This document shows, piece by piece, positions 1 to 10,764 of a DNA stretch of 22,807 nt. Positions within the stretch are counted from its first letter, which is position 1; every line of letters begins with the position of its first letter. Origin of the DNA: DATKPC01 sp035524275 (GTDB lineage Bacteria; Pseudomonadota; Gammaproteobacteria; Burkholderiales; Burkholderiaceae_F); assembly GCA_035524275.1 (NCBI GenBank), contig DATKPC010000008.1:1-22807 (forward strand), read 5' to 3'. The notes under the pieces were generated by a model. It ran no database searches and was not told where the DNA came from. It saw nothing but the letters and a program-made list of their open reading frames with translations. The position numbers and the translations under genes are program-made.

Positions 1-36
1 CGCCAGAACCAGCCCAACCCGCTTCGTTGCCTTCAT
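1..36 (-). CDS. Partial CDS, N-terminus of a probable exported protein
   Basis: Only the first 12 codons lie in the window, reading MKATKRVGLVLA on the minus strand from an ATG at 36. Two Lys and one Arg followed by a hydrophobic run is the usual beginning of a Sec signal peptide. A GGAG sequence sits six bases upstream of the ATG, which supports real translation initiation. The gene lies downstream of the RND efflux pump on the same strand, separated by an AT-rich gap of about 150 bases, so it may be part of the same locus or an independent unit. The mature protein is outside the window and no function can be assigned. Confidence 0.5.
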   Translation of the reverse strand, partial: MKATKRVGLVLA

Positions 37-185
37 CTTTCGCTCCCATCCGTTGCCGTGGTTGACCGGTCGTGTCGACCCTTCGACACATCCGAGTTTC
101 GATCAATCACCATGGAGCGAATCTTATTGATGACACCAACGGAGAAAAATAGGAAAAATGACAATGTATTGTTGACGAAATTCGC
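37..185. other. AT-rich intergenic gap with one small hairpin
   Basis: This gap between the RND pump stop codon and the partial gene at the left edge is clearly richer in A and T than the rest of the window, especially 105-185. A perfect 7-bp inverted repeat (gtgtcga, 4-base loop, tcgacac) occupies 72-89 and could be an operator or a leader hairpin for the left-edge gene. On the minus strand a weak AT stem near 160-176 is followed by T-rich sequence (complement of 145-159), which might end transcription of the pump operon. No good promoter hexamers were found. Confidence 0.35.
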
Positions 186-3100
186 TCAATCACCAAGTTC
201 GTCGTTCCGCGGTATGAAACGCCCGAAATGCAACGCGAGCGTCGGCAGCACGAGCAGGTTGAGCAGCATCGACGTCAACAGGCCGCCGAGGATCACGCGG
301 GCCATCGCGCCCTGGATTTCGCGCCCCGCTTCCTCGCTGCCGACGACGAGCGGCAGCAGGCCGAGCGCCGTCACGAGCGACGTCATCAGGATCGGCGCCA
401 GCCGGTCGGCCGCACCCTGCCGCGCGGCGTCCGGCCCCCAGCGCGCGTGCTCGCGCGTCACCATGTCCTCGTAGCGCGCCACGATCAGGATCGAGTTGCG
501 CAGCGTGATGCCGAAGAGCGCGACGAAGCCGACCATCGAGCCGAGCGACAGGACACCGCCCTCGAGAAACACCGCCACGACGCCGCCGACGAACGCGAAG
601 GGCAGGTTCGCCAGCACGAGCAGCAGGTTGTTCGCGCTGCCGGTGATGAACGACACGAGCACGACGATCCCGACGATGGCCAGCGCCGACGCATAGAGCA
701 GGTCGTGGCGCGACTGCGACGCGGCCTGCGCCGCGCCGGCGAAGTCGACGTAGGTTCCGACCGGCAGGTGCACGTCGGCCGCGACGCGCTGCCGCACCTC
801 GCCCACGAACGACTCCAGGTCGCGGCCCGCGACGTCCGCCGTCACGGTCTGCAGGCGCTGCGCGCCCTGGTGCAGGACCTCATAGCGGCCGGATTCCTGC
901 TCGATGTCCGCGACGTCGCGCAACGCCACCATCGCGCCGCCCGGCGTCCGCAGCGGCAACGCGCCGACGCGCTCGACGCGGCCGCGGGCGTCGTCGTCGA
1001 GCGCCACGACCACCGCCAGCGGCCGGTTGCCCTCGAAGACCTGGGCCGCGGTCTCGCCCTGGTACGCGACGCGCACCGCGTCGAGCACGTCGGCCTGTGC
1101 CAGGCCCCAGCGGCGGCATGCGTCGCCGCGCACGCGGATCGTCAGTTGCGGCGCCCCCGGCGGCGACTGCACCTGGACATCCCGCGCCCCGGGGACCTGC
1201 GCGACGATGCGCGCGACGTGCGCCGCCTCGCGATCGAGCCGATCAAGATCCGGGCCGTAGAGGTTGATGACGACCGGCGCCGTGTACCCCGACAGCGTCT
1301 CCTCGATCCGCTCCGTCAGGAACGTCTGCAGCGAGAAGCCGACACCCGGAAAGTCGTCGAGCGCGGCGCGGATCTGCGCCTGCGCGGCGTCGATCTCCTG
1401 GCCCGCGAGCGGCTTCAAGTCGACGTCGAATTCGCTGTAGTGCGTTCCGAGGACGTCGTCGGCCATCTCGGCGCGCCCGACCCGCTGGGCGATCGAGCGC
1501 ACGGCCGGGATCCGGTGCAGCGCCTGCGCGACTTCGGCGCCGAGGCGCAGCGATTCCGCGATCGACGTGCCGGGCACGGCCGACATGTGCAGGATGAAAT
1601 GGCCCTCGCGCAGTTCCGGTATGAACGTCGCGCCGAAGCGCGCCAGCAACGCGGCGCCGCCGATCGTCGCGACGACGGTCGCAGCCAGCACGGCGCGCGG
1701 ATGCGGCAGGAGGCGCACCAGCAGCCGCTCGTAGCGCTGCCGCGTCCATCGCACCGGCGGCGGATCGCGGTGCGCGAGGCGCGGGCCCGAGAGCAGCAAG
1801 GCGGCCAGCGCCGGGATGACCGTCAGGCTGACGAGCAGCGACGCGAGAATCGCCAGCACGAAGGCGGCGGCGAGCGGGCCGAAGAGCTGGCCGGCGAGGC
1901 CGCCAAGCGTCAGCACCGGGGCGACGACCAGGACGATCGCGAACGTCGCATAGACGACCGCGCTGCGGACCTCGAGGCAGGCGTCGAGGATGACGCGCGC
2001 CGCCGGCCGCGGCGACGCGAGCGCGCGGTTCTCGCGCAGCCGGCGAACGATGTTCTCGATGTCGATCACCGCGTCGTCGACGACGACGCCGATCGAGACG
2101 GCGAGGCCGCCCAGCGTCATCGTGTTGACGCTGACGCCGAAGGCCTGCAGCACGAGCAGCGCCGCGAGCAGCGACAGCGGGATCGCGATCGACGAGATCG
2201 CGGCGATGCGCAGGTCGAAGAGGAACAGCGCCAGCACGACGACGACGAGCACGGCGCCGATCGCGAGCGCGACCCAGACGTTGGACGTCGCGGCGTCGAT
2301 GAAGTTGGCGGGCCGGAAGAGGTCCGCATGCAGTTCGATCCCTTCGCGCTCGAGGGCCGGGCGCAGGTCCTCGAGCGCGGCCTCGACGCGCCGCGTGACT
2401 TCGACGGTGTTCGCGCCGTACTGCTGCGAGACGACGAGCTGAATGCCCTCGCGGCCTTCGGTCGCCGCGCCGCCGGTGGCGGGTTCCGGCGCCACAACGA
2501 CGCTCGCGACGTCGCCGATCGTCAGCCCCGTGACGACCGGTCCGTCCGCGGCACCCCCCGCGGCAAGCGGCGTCGCCGCGATGCGCCGCGGGTCCGGTGG
2601 CGTCCCGTGCGTCTGCAGCACGATGCGTTGGTTCGGCGTGTCGACGAACCCGGCGCCGCTGATGCCGGCGGCGCGCTGCGCCGCGGCCAGCACGTCGCCG
2701 AGCGCGACGCGGTAGCGAACCAGCGCGTCCGGATGCACGGCGACGCGGATCGAGCGCGCGCCGGAGCCGAAGATCGGCACCTTCGCGACACCGCGCAGCG
2801 CGAGGAGACGCGGGCGGATCGTCCATTCGGCGATCGCGCGCAGTTCCATCGGCGAACGCGCCGTCGACGTCAGGCCGACGACGAGCGCGGTGCTCGTCGA
2901 GGACGTGAGCGGCGTCATCGACGGCGGCCCGACCTGCCGCGGCAGTTGCCCTGCCACGGCGCTCAGGCGCTCCGCAATCACCCGCCGGTCGCCATAGACG
3001 TCGCTCGACGGATCGAACGTCGCGGTGATCAGCGACAGGCCCTGGATCGACGCGGAGCGCAGCGACTGCAGCCCCGGAGCGCCGTTCAGCGCGTTCTCGA

Positions 3101-3323
3101 TCGGCTGCGTGACGAGGAGTTCGACCTGCTCCGGCGTCAGCCCCGGCGCCTCGGCCTGGATCGTCGCCTGCGGTGGCGCGAATTCCGGGAACACGTCGTA
3201 CTTGGCGTGGCGCACGCTCGTCACGCCGGCGGCGAGCAGCAGCACGCCCAGCCCGATCACCGCGCCGCGGAAGCGGATCGCGAAGCGGACCAGCGTCGCT
3301 TGCAGCCCGCCGCGCGGAATCAT
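186..3323 (-). CDS. RND efflux pump, heavy-metal (CzcA/CusA)-like inner-membrane subunit
   Basis: This 1045-residue protein is a proton-driven resistance-nodulation-division transporter of the inner membrane. The length fits the HME-RND family (about 1,030-1,060). The N-terminus has the first membrane segment (about 12-34) and then the porter-domain signature with EAPGLTPEQVELLVTQPIE near 58-76. A membrane block spans about 350-470 and a second one lies near the C-terminus. TM4 carries VVVDDAVIDIEN at 413-424; the acidic pair D416/D417 is the expected proton relay, with E423 downstream. The ATG at 3323 overlaps the adaptor stop as ATGA, which fixes the start; longer readings upstream lie inside the adaptor gene. 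The VDD pair resembles AcrB more than the single Asp of CzcA and CusA, so the substrate (metal or organic) is not settled. No outer-membrane channel gene is in the window. Confidence 0.9.
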   Translation of the reverse strand: MIPRGGLQATLVRFAIRFRGAVIGLGVLLLAAGVTSVRHAKYDVFPEFAPPQATIQAEAPGLTPEQVELLVTQPIENALNGAPGLQSLRSASIQGLSLITATFDPSSDVYGDRRVIAERLSAVAGQLPRQVGPPSMTPLTSSTSTALVVGLTSTARSPMELRAIAEWTIRPRLLALRGVAKVPIFGSGARSIRVAVHPDALVRYRVALGDVLAAAQRAAGISGAGFVDTPNQRIVLQTHGTPPDPRRIAATPLAAGGAADGPVVTGLTIGDVASVVVAPEPATGGAATEGREGIQLVVSQQYGANTVEVTRRVEAALEDLRPALEREGIELHADLFRPANFIDAATSNVWVALAIGAVLVVVVLALFLFDLRIAAISSIAIPLSLLAALLVLQAFGVSVNTMTLGGLAVSIGVVVDDAVIDIENIVRRLRENRALASPRPAARVILDACLEVRSAVVYATFAIVLVVAPVLTLGGLAGQLFGPLAAAFVLAILASLLVSLTVIPALAALLLSGPRLAHRDPPPVRWTRQRYERLLVRLLPHPRAVLAATVVATIGGAALLARFGATFIPELREGHFILHMSAVPGTSIAESLRLGAEVAQALHRIPAVRSIAQRVGRAEMADDVLGTHYSEFDVDLKPLAGQEIDAAQAQIRAALDDFPGVGFSLQTFLTERIEETLSGYTAPVVINLYGPDLDRLDREAAHVARIVAQVPGARDVQVQSPPGAPQLTIRVRGDACRRWGLAQADVLDAVRVAYQGETAAQVFEGNRPLAVVVALDDDARGRVERVGALPLRTPGGAMVALRDVADIEQESGRYEVLHQGAQRLQTVTADVAGRDLESFVGEVRQRVAADVHLPVGTYVDFAGAAQAASQSRHDLLYASALAIVGIVVLVSFITGSANNLLLVLANLPFAFVGGVVAVFLEGGVLSLGSMVGFVALFGITLRNSILIVARYEDMVTREHARWGPDAARQGAADRLAPILMTSLVTALGLLPLVVGSEEAGREIQGAMARVILGGLLTSMLLNLLVLPTLALHFGRFIPRNDELGD

Positions 3324-4444
3324 CGACCGCCCGTCTCGTCGAGCTGGATCTGCGTCCGCTGCGCTTCCGACAGCAGCGCCTGGGCGCCCTGCACGACCAC
3401 GGCGTCGTCGTCGTCGACTTCCGGCGCGATGTAGCCGCCGTCGACCGCGCTCGCCGCCGCATCCAGCGGATGGCGCGTGAACGTCGTCGGCTGGCTGCGC
3501 ACGAAGAACCATGCGCGGCCCTGCGACCAGACCACCGCCGTGGGCGGAATGAGGCCACCGCGCAACGGGCGCCCGAGCGGAATCGCGGCAAGCCACGTGG
3601 CCCCGGGAACCAGGTCCTCGCGCGCCGCCGCGGCATAGATCAGCGAGGTGCCCGGCATCCGCGGGTCGGCGCGCGCAGCCCACGAGACGAACCGCAGCGG
3701 TACCCGCCGCGGTTCACCGCCGCCGGCTTCGAGCAGCAGTTCCGCGGTCCGTGGCGGCTTGTCGATGCGCTCGCCCGGCCGCAGGCTGCCTGCCGGCACC
3801 GTCAGCTGCACCAGCGTCTCGCGCCGCTCCAGCAGCCGCGTGGCCAAGTCGCCGCGGTCGGCGAGCGACTGCGCCAGCGGCGGGCCCCAGCCGCGCCCGG
3901 CGGCGGCACGCAGTGCGTCGAGATGCGCGGCCGCGGCCGCCACGGCCGCCTCCTCCGATTGCCGGTTCGCCTCCGCGGCCTCGAGCTGCGCGACGGTCGA
4001 GTTGGCGCCGGCCGCGACGAGCGCGCGATCGCGGTCGACCGCGGTTCGCGCCGCCTCGAGGCGGCCGCGTGCTGCCGCAAGTTGCGAGCGCGCCGCCGCC
4101 ATCGCGTCGGCGAGCTCGATCAGGGGTTGCAGGTCGACGACCGCGGCGTAGGCGCGCGACGTCGTCGACAGGCTGCGGACCGGAACCGTCGACGTCGCGA
4201 TCCCGGCGCGACGCTGCGCGGCTTCGTCGAGCGACACGGTGCCGGCTTCCGTCGCCGCGTCGGCCGCAGCGCCGTGCGCCGGCTTGCGCTCGTCGTCATC
4301 GTCCGCGTCCGCCTTGCGCGCACCAACACTCGCGCCCTGCGCCGCGGTTGCCGGCCGCGGTGCCAGCGAAACGGACAGCGCGCCGCCGGCGATCCAGGCG
4401 GCGAGGACGGCGACCATCGCGACTACGGCGCGGGCCTTCGGCAC
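3320..4444 (-). CDS. RND efflux periplasmic adaptor (membrane fusion protein)
   Basis: The product is predicted to bridge the RND pump to an outer-membrane channel. I place the start at the GTG at 4444 because GGAGG lies six bases upstream and the reading begins with a clean signal sequence (MPKARAVVAMVAVLAAW, cleavage near residue 33-36). An in-frame ATG at 4543 has no ribosome-binding site and falls on the edge of an inverted repeat. The mature 374-residue precursor has an Asp-rich stretch (DADDDDER, 46-53), the adaptor motif VSLDEAAQRRAGI (70-82), an Ala-rich coiled coil (about 108-182), and beta-barrel sequence to the C-terminus. The strand before the coiled coil is very short, so the usual barrel-sandwich half preceding the helix looks reduced. 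Its last four bases overlap the pump gene, implying coupled translation. Confidence 0.8.
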   Translation of the reverse strand: MPKARAVVAMVAVLAAWIAGGALSVSLAPRPATAAQGASVGARKADADDDDERKPAHGAAADAATEAGTVSLDEAAQRRAGIATSTVPVRSLSTTSRAYAAVVDLQPLIELADAMAAARSQLAAARGRLEAARTAVDRDRALVAAGANSTVAQLEAAEANRQSEEAAVAAAAAHLDALRAAAGRGWGPPLAQSLADRGDLATRLLERRETLVQLTVPAGSLRPGERIDKPPRTAELLLEAGGGEPRRVPLRFVSWAARADPRMPGTSLIYAAAAREDLVPGATWLAAIPLGRPLRGGLIPPTAVVWSQGRAWFFVRSQPTTFTRHPLDAAASAVDGGYIAPEVDDDDAVVVQGAQALLSEAQRTQIQLDETGGR

Positions 4445-4449
4445 GGCTT

Positions 4450-4458
4450 CCCTCCCCC
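4450..4458 (-). promoter_or_regulatory. Strong Shine-Dalgarno deciding the adaptor GTG start
   Basis: On the minus strand this reads GGGGGAGGG, with GGAGG ending six bases before a GTG codon that begins a good signal peptide. No comparable site precedes the in-frame ATG at 4543. This supports the shorter adaptor protein. Confidence 0.7.
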
Positions 4459-4542
4459 GATCGGCCGGCGGCGCGGATGGCGCCGGCCCGTCGTGCGCGC
4501 CGGAATGTAGCGCGAATCGGGACCCGTCCTCGCCGGGTGCCA

Positions 4543-4591
4543 TGTCTCGGAAGCGTGACGCTTCGGAAGCGCGCGGCGCGCTTCCGGGACA
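4543..4591. repeat. Nested inverted repeat, possible terminator of the HD-GYP gene
   Basis: Outer arms 4543-4555 and 4579-4591 are complementary over 13 bases with one mismatch. Inside, 4564-4586 is a perfect palindrome with 11-base arms (cggaagcgcgc / gcgcgcttccg) around one base, and 4551-4563 is another (aagcgt g acgctt). The outer and inner pairings share the right arm, so they exclude each other. The element begins nine bases past the HD-GYP stop codon on the minus strand and precedes the adaptor gene, so it could end HD-GYP transcription or bind a dimeric regulator. There is no T-run on either side, so a classical Rho-independent terminator is not shown. Confidence 0.65.
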
Positions 4592-4600
4592 CGGCCCTCG

Positions 4601-5839
4601 TCAGGTCGTACCCGCCGAACCCGCCCAGAGTTCGTCGATGCCCTGCAGGCCGTGGCTCGCGGGATCCTCGCGCCCGACGATGCGGTCGCCGCTGGCGTCG
4701 TCGCCGAGGTCGAGCAGAAAGGGGACGATCGGCGCCCGCCGTTCCAGCGAATAGAAGACCTTGACGACCGGTTTCAGCAGCCGTTCGCTGTCGTGCTCGA
4801 CGACGAGCGCGAGGCGCTGCGACTGCAGCCGGACCGTCGACCCGACCGGGTAGATCCCGATCGCCTTCACGAAGGCCTGGAACACGCTCTGGTCGAAGTG
4901 GCCGCGCCATTCGGCCATCTTGCGCACGGCGATCGCCGGCTGCCAGCCGCGCTTGTAGGGGCGTTCCGAGGTGATCGCGTCGTAGACGTCGCATACGGCG
5001 CCCATCCGCGACAACAGTTCGATCCGGTCGCCCGCCTGCCGATGCGGATAACCGCTGCCGTCGAACTTCTCGTGGTGATGCAACACGACGTCGAGCGCGG
5101 AAGCCGTGGCGCCGCGGGCCTCGGCGAGCATCTCGAAGCCGAGCTGCGGATGCTGCCGCATCTGCAGCCACTCCGCGTCGTCCAGCGCGCCCGGCTTGTT
5201 GAGCACGCGGTCCGGTATCGCGATCTTGCCGACGTCGTGAAGCAGGCCGGCGAGCCCGGCCTCGCGCACCTGCGCGTCGCTGCAGCCCAGGTGACGCGCC
5301 AGCGCCACCATCATCGCGCACACCGACATCGAATGCATGTAGGTGTAGTCGTCGATGCGCTTCAGCCGCGCGAGGCCGATCAGCGCGCCCGGATTGCGCG
5401 TGACCGAGTCGGTGATCTCCTCGACGACCGGGAGTGCCTGGGCGGTGTCCGCGATGCGGCCGAGGCGCGCCTCGCGAAAGAGGCCCTCGACGGCCGGCCG
5501 CGAGCGACGATGGATGCCGGCCGCGTTCTCCACTTCCACGGCCAGTTCGACGCGCGCCGGCGCCACCGGCAGTTCGTCGACCGATGCCGCCAGGCAGGCG
5601 TCGACGTCGTCGGCCACCTGCTCGACGCTCGCCGTCGCGGCCTCCGGCGCCGCGACGTCCACGCCGCGGTCGGTATCGATCCAGACTTCGGTGATTCCGC
5701 TCGAACGGAGGCGATCGATCTGCCGCGGATTGACGATCCGGAAGCGCGTGCGCCAGAACGGATGGTCCATCCACGAGCCGCACAGGTCGGCCAGGTACAT
5801 GTCCAATCGCAGGTCGCTGACCGAGATCCGCTTGAGCAT
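4601..5839 (-). CDS. HD-GYP domain cyclic-di-GMP phosphodiesterase with DUF3391 N-terminus
   Basis: This 412-residue cytoplasmic protein is predicted to hydrolyse cyclic-di-GMP. The N-terminus (MLKRISVSDLRLDMYLADL, then WMDHPFWRTRFRI) matches the DUF3391 domain often found ahead of HD-GYP modules. The catalytic domain covers about 160-330: H169 of the first helix, HDVGK at 201-205, and HHEKFDGSGYP at 255-265, which includes the GYP triad. All expected metal-ligand motifs are present, so it looks active. A tail of about 80 residues follows without a recognised domain. There is no transmembrane segment or sensory domain. It lies upstream of the efflux pair on the same strand but is separated from it by an inverted repeat, so co-transcription is uncertain. 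Confidence 0.9.
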   Translation of the reverse strand: MLKRISVSDLRLDMYLADLCGSWMDHPFWRTRFRIVNPRQIDRLRSSGITEVWIDTDRGVDVAAPEAATASVEQVADDVDACLAASVDELPVAPARVELAVEVENAAGIHRRSRPAVEGLFREARLGRIADTAQALPVVEEITDSVTRNPGALIGLARLKRIDDYTYMHSMSVCAMMVALARHLGCSDAQVREAGLAGLLHDVGKIAIPDRVLNKPGALDDAEWLQMRQHPQLGFEMLAEARGATASALDVVLHHHEKFDGSGYPHRQAGDRIELLSRMGAVCDVYDAITSERPYKRGWQPAIAVRKMAEWRGHFDQSVFQAFVKAIGIYPVGSTVRLQSQRLALVVEHDSERLLKPVVKVFYSLERRAPIVPFLLDLGDDASGDRIVGREDPASHGLQGIDELWAGSAGTT

Positions 5840-5933
5840 CGAGGTGGCGAACGGAAGGCGACGCGCGGGCGCGCGCGTCGATGGATTGTCACCCTAGGGA
5901 GCGGTCCGGCCGTCGCCGAAAATGCGGCTTTTT

Positions 5934-5957
5934 CCCGTTGCAGATCGCGGCAACGGG
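5934..5957. repeat. 8-bp inverted repeat upstream of the HD-GYP gene
   Basis: The arms cccgttgc and gcaacggg flank an 8-base spacer, about 95 bases upstream of the HD-GYP start. The run of T on the plus strand lies before the hairpin (5929-5933), the wrong side for a terminator of plus-strand transcripts, and on the minus strand the hairpin is followed by A residues. It is more likely an operator or a leader hairpin than a terminator. The rest of 5840-6042 shows no gene. Confidence 0.35.
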
Positions 5958-6042
5958 CTCGGGAACCGTCCGCCAGGCCGCGACGCCATGCCGCACGCAG
6001 GCGCGCCAAGAGGCGCGGGAAACTCGCGGGACGAGGCAAGCA

Positions 6043-6080
6043 AAAGGGGCCGTCGCTTCCGTCGAAGCCGCGGCCCCCTT
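6043..6080 (-). terminator. Probable Rho-independent terminator of ssb
   Basis: Read on the minus strand, AAGGGGGCCG pairs with CGGCCCCTTT (10 pairs, one of them G-U), and the loop holds a second stem GCTTC-gacg-GAAGC. The hairpin ends in TTT and continues into TTGC, a short U-tract. It lies about 35 bases beyond the ssb stop codon, where a terminator is expected, and separates ssb from the HD-GYP gene. Confidence 0.6.
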
Positions 6081-6116
6081 CGGGAGAAAATGTACAGCGC
6101 CTTGGAGGCGCGCCGG

Positions 6117-6593
6117 TCAGAACGGCACGTCTTCGTCCATGTCGGCGATCGTGCCGGCCGGCTCGCGGCCAGCCGGCTTGGACGCCGGCTGCGAGCGCGG
6201 CGCCGAGGCGCGCGATCCGCCGCCACCGCCCTCATCGGGCGACGGCGCGCCCATGCCTTGGCGCGATCCGAGCATCTGCATCACGTCGGCGGTGATCTCG
6301 GTCGTGTACCGCTCCTGGCCTTCCTTGTCCTGCCATTTGCGCGTGCGCAGCCGCCCTTCGATATAGACCTGCGATCCCTTGCGCAGGTATTCGCCGGCGA
6401 TCTCGGCCAGGCGGCCATAGAACGCGACCCGGTGCCATTCCGTCTCTTCGCGCCGCTCGCCGCTCGCCTTGTCCTTCCACTGCGATGTCGTGGCGACCGA
6501 CACGTTGGCGATCGCCGCGCCGTCGGCGCTGTAGCGGACCTCCGGATCGCGCCCCAGGTTGCCGACGATGATGACCTTGTTGACCGAAGCCAT
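6117..6593 (-). CDS. ssb: Single-stranded DNA-binding protein
   Basis: SSB coats single-stranded DNA in replication, recombination and repair. The 158-residue product begins MASVNKVIIVGNLGRDPEVR, the canonical OB-fold start, and continues with TEWHRVAFYGRLAEIAGEYLRKGSQVYIEG and then YTTEITADVMQML, all diagnostic for bacterial SSB (OB fold about 1-110). A Gly/Ser/Pro-rich linker leads to the C-terminal tip DMDEDVPF, the acidic tail that recruits partner proteins. The ATG at 6593 is preceded by GGAGGAGGGG, a very strong ribosome-binding site. It is divergent from uvrA, a common arrangement in proteobacteria. A TATCAT hexamer on the minus strand (complement of 6657-6662) could be its -10 box, although no clear -35 was found. 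Confidence 0.97.
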   Translation of the reverse strand: MASVNKVIIVGNLGRDPEVRYSADGAAIANVSVATTSQWKDKASGERREETEWHRVAFYGRLAEIAGEYLRKGSQVYIEGRLRTRKWQDKEGQERYTTEITADVMQMLGSRQGMGAPSPDEGGGGGSRASAPRSQPASKPAGREPAGTIADMDEDVPF

Positions 6594-6712
6594 GCCCCTC
6601 CTCCTTCCGACGCCGGAAAACTCGTTCCACCGCCGGCCGTCTCATTGGATGGACCCATGATACAGATCCGCGGACGCGAACCGCGCCCCGATCGACTGCG
6701 ACGGCGCCCGCG

Positions 6713-6740
6713 TCGACCCGGAAGCGAACTCCGATATATT
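6713..6740 (+). promoter_or_regulatory. Candidate sigma-70 type promoter for uvrA
   Basis: TCGACC (6713-6718) and TATATT (6735-6740) are separated by 16 bases and match the -35 and -10 consensus at 4 and 5 of 6 positions. The -10 is about 65 bases upstream of the uvrA start. A small GC hairpin (6750-6764) lies in the predicted leader. This is weak, sequence-only evidence. No CTG-N10-CAG LexA-type site was seen in 6594-6804. Confidence 0.35.
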
Positions 6741-6804
6741 GGCCGGTTCGCCGCCGCAGGCGGCATCGGATGTGTGCAGTTACTTCGCGTGGGATCGGAG
6801 ACGG

Positions 6805-9755
<2,951 letters not shown>

Positions 9756-9783
<28 letters not shown>

Positions 9784-10499
9784 GCGGCGTAGGTCGACAG
9801 GTACAGCAGCGGCAGCAGCACCAACCAGCCGAGGCCCAGCAGCGCGCTGGCGACGAGCGCCAGCCCGATGAAGACGAGGCCGTAGAGGGTCAGCGCGCCG
9901 CTGTTGGCCCAGGCCGCCCGCAGGCTCGCCTTCAGGGCTTCGACCGGCTCCATCTCGCGCAGCATGATCAGCGCCGGCGCGAGCCATGCCGCCATGCCGA
10001 TCGGGACGAATCCCAGCAGGAGAACCAGCATCAGCAGCAGCCACGCCGGCAGCGCGCCGAGGCCGCCGGCGTAGCCCGGCGTGTCGCCGTGGACGATGAC
10101 GCCGAGGAAGCCGCCGAACCCGACGACCGCGACGAGCAATCCGAGCACGACGCCGGCGACGCCCAGGACCAGGCCCGCGATCGACAGCTCGCGCAACCGG
10201 GACCGGAAGCCGGCGAACAGGTCCTCCAGGCTCGGGGTCGATGCGTCGCTCGTCCTGCGCGCCGCCACCGCGAGCCCGCCGCCCAGCACGACGCCGAGCC
10301 ATCCCTGCGCCAGCGTGCCGACGAGCGGGACGAACGACGCCACGAGCAGGACGACCGTCGCCACGAAGCCGATCAGGACCCACGGCAGGAACTGGCCTGA
10401 GGCGAACATCCCGCGCATCGCGGTGCGCCACCAGTCGATCCCCGCGCCCCAGTCGCGGACCTCGAAACGCTGCGACGCGTCCGTCGCCGACGATTCCAT
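9756..10499 (-). CDS. BPSS1780-family integral membrane protein, function unknown
   Basis: The 247-residue product is strongly hydrophobic, with about six membrane segments (near 36-60, 62-80, 106-135, 149-180, 202-222 and 224-242). The overall pattern and the C-terminal end (LLYLSTYAAYVDIF) resemble the uncharacterised BPSS1780 family, common in betaproteobacteria. The ATG at 10499 is preceded by GGAGGGG, which decides this start over longer in-frame readings that would run through the upstream gap. It is transcribed toward uvrA, and the last 28 bases of the two genes overlap. No catalytic motif is visible; a role in envelope or transport is only an inference from its membrane nature. Confidence 0.8.
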
Positions 10500-10764
10500 G
10501 ACCCCTCCGTCTGCTCGACACGCGTCGGCCGCCGTCGCGCCGTGGTCGGTGCGTGGCGAGCGCCGCGAATCACCCTTCATCCATCGGGGATCGTGGCAGA
10601 GGCGATGCCCTGGCGCAAGCCAGCGACCCTTCGGGTCGGCGACGGCAGCCGGCCCGCGCGGCGATCGCCCGAATACGGGGCGTCGCGGACGTCGGGGCCG
10701 GAACGTATCATTCGCTGAAGAGCGACCCGCGCCGCCCGATTGCCCCACCGGGCCCACCACGAAC
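10500..10764. other. Divergent intergenic region with small hairpin and -10-like box
   Basis: The gap lies between the divergently read membrane protein gene and the response regulator. A 6-bp inverted repeat (cgaccc-ttc-gggtcg) is at 10624-10638. TATCAT at 10706-10711, preceded by G, could be a -10 box for the regulator gene; no matching -35 hexamer was found. No coding sequence is supported here. Confidence 0.3.

Noticed and set aside
228..3434. Very long open frame on the plus strand opposite the RND pump
   Set aside because: Its translation is dominated by Arg, Asp, His and Gln with no domain. It is the antisense shadow of a GC-rich gene whose third positions are nearly all G or C, while the minus strand gives a complete RND protein.
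4445..4543. Longer adaptor protein starting at the ATG at 4543
   Set aside because: It has no ribosome-binding site and would put about 33 polar residues before the signal peptide, whereas the GTG at 4444 has an excellent site and begins the signal peptide directly.
5840..6042. Possible riboswitch in the leader of the HD-GYP gene
   Set aside because: I looked for the conserved cores of cyclic-di-GMP riboswitches and did not recognise them; only an 8-bp hairpin is present.
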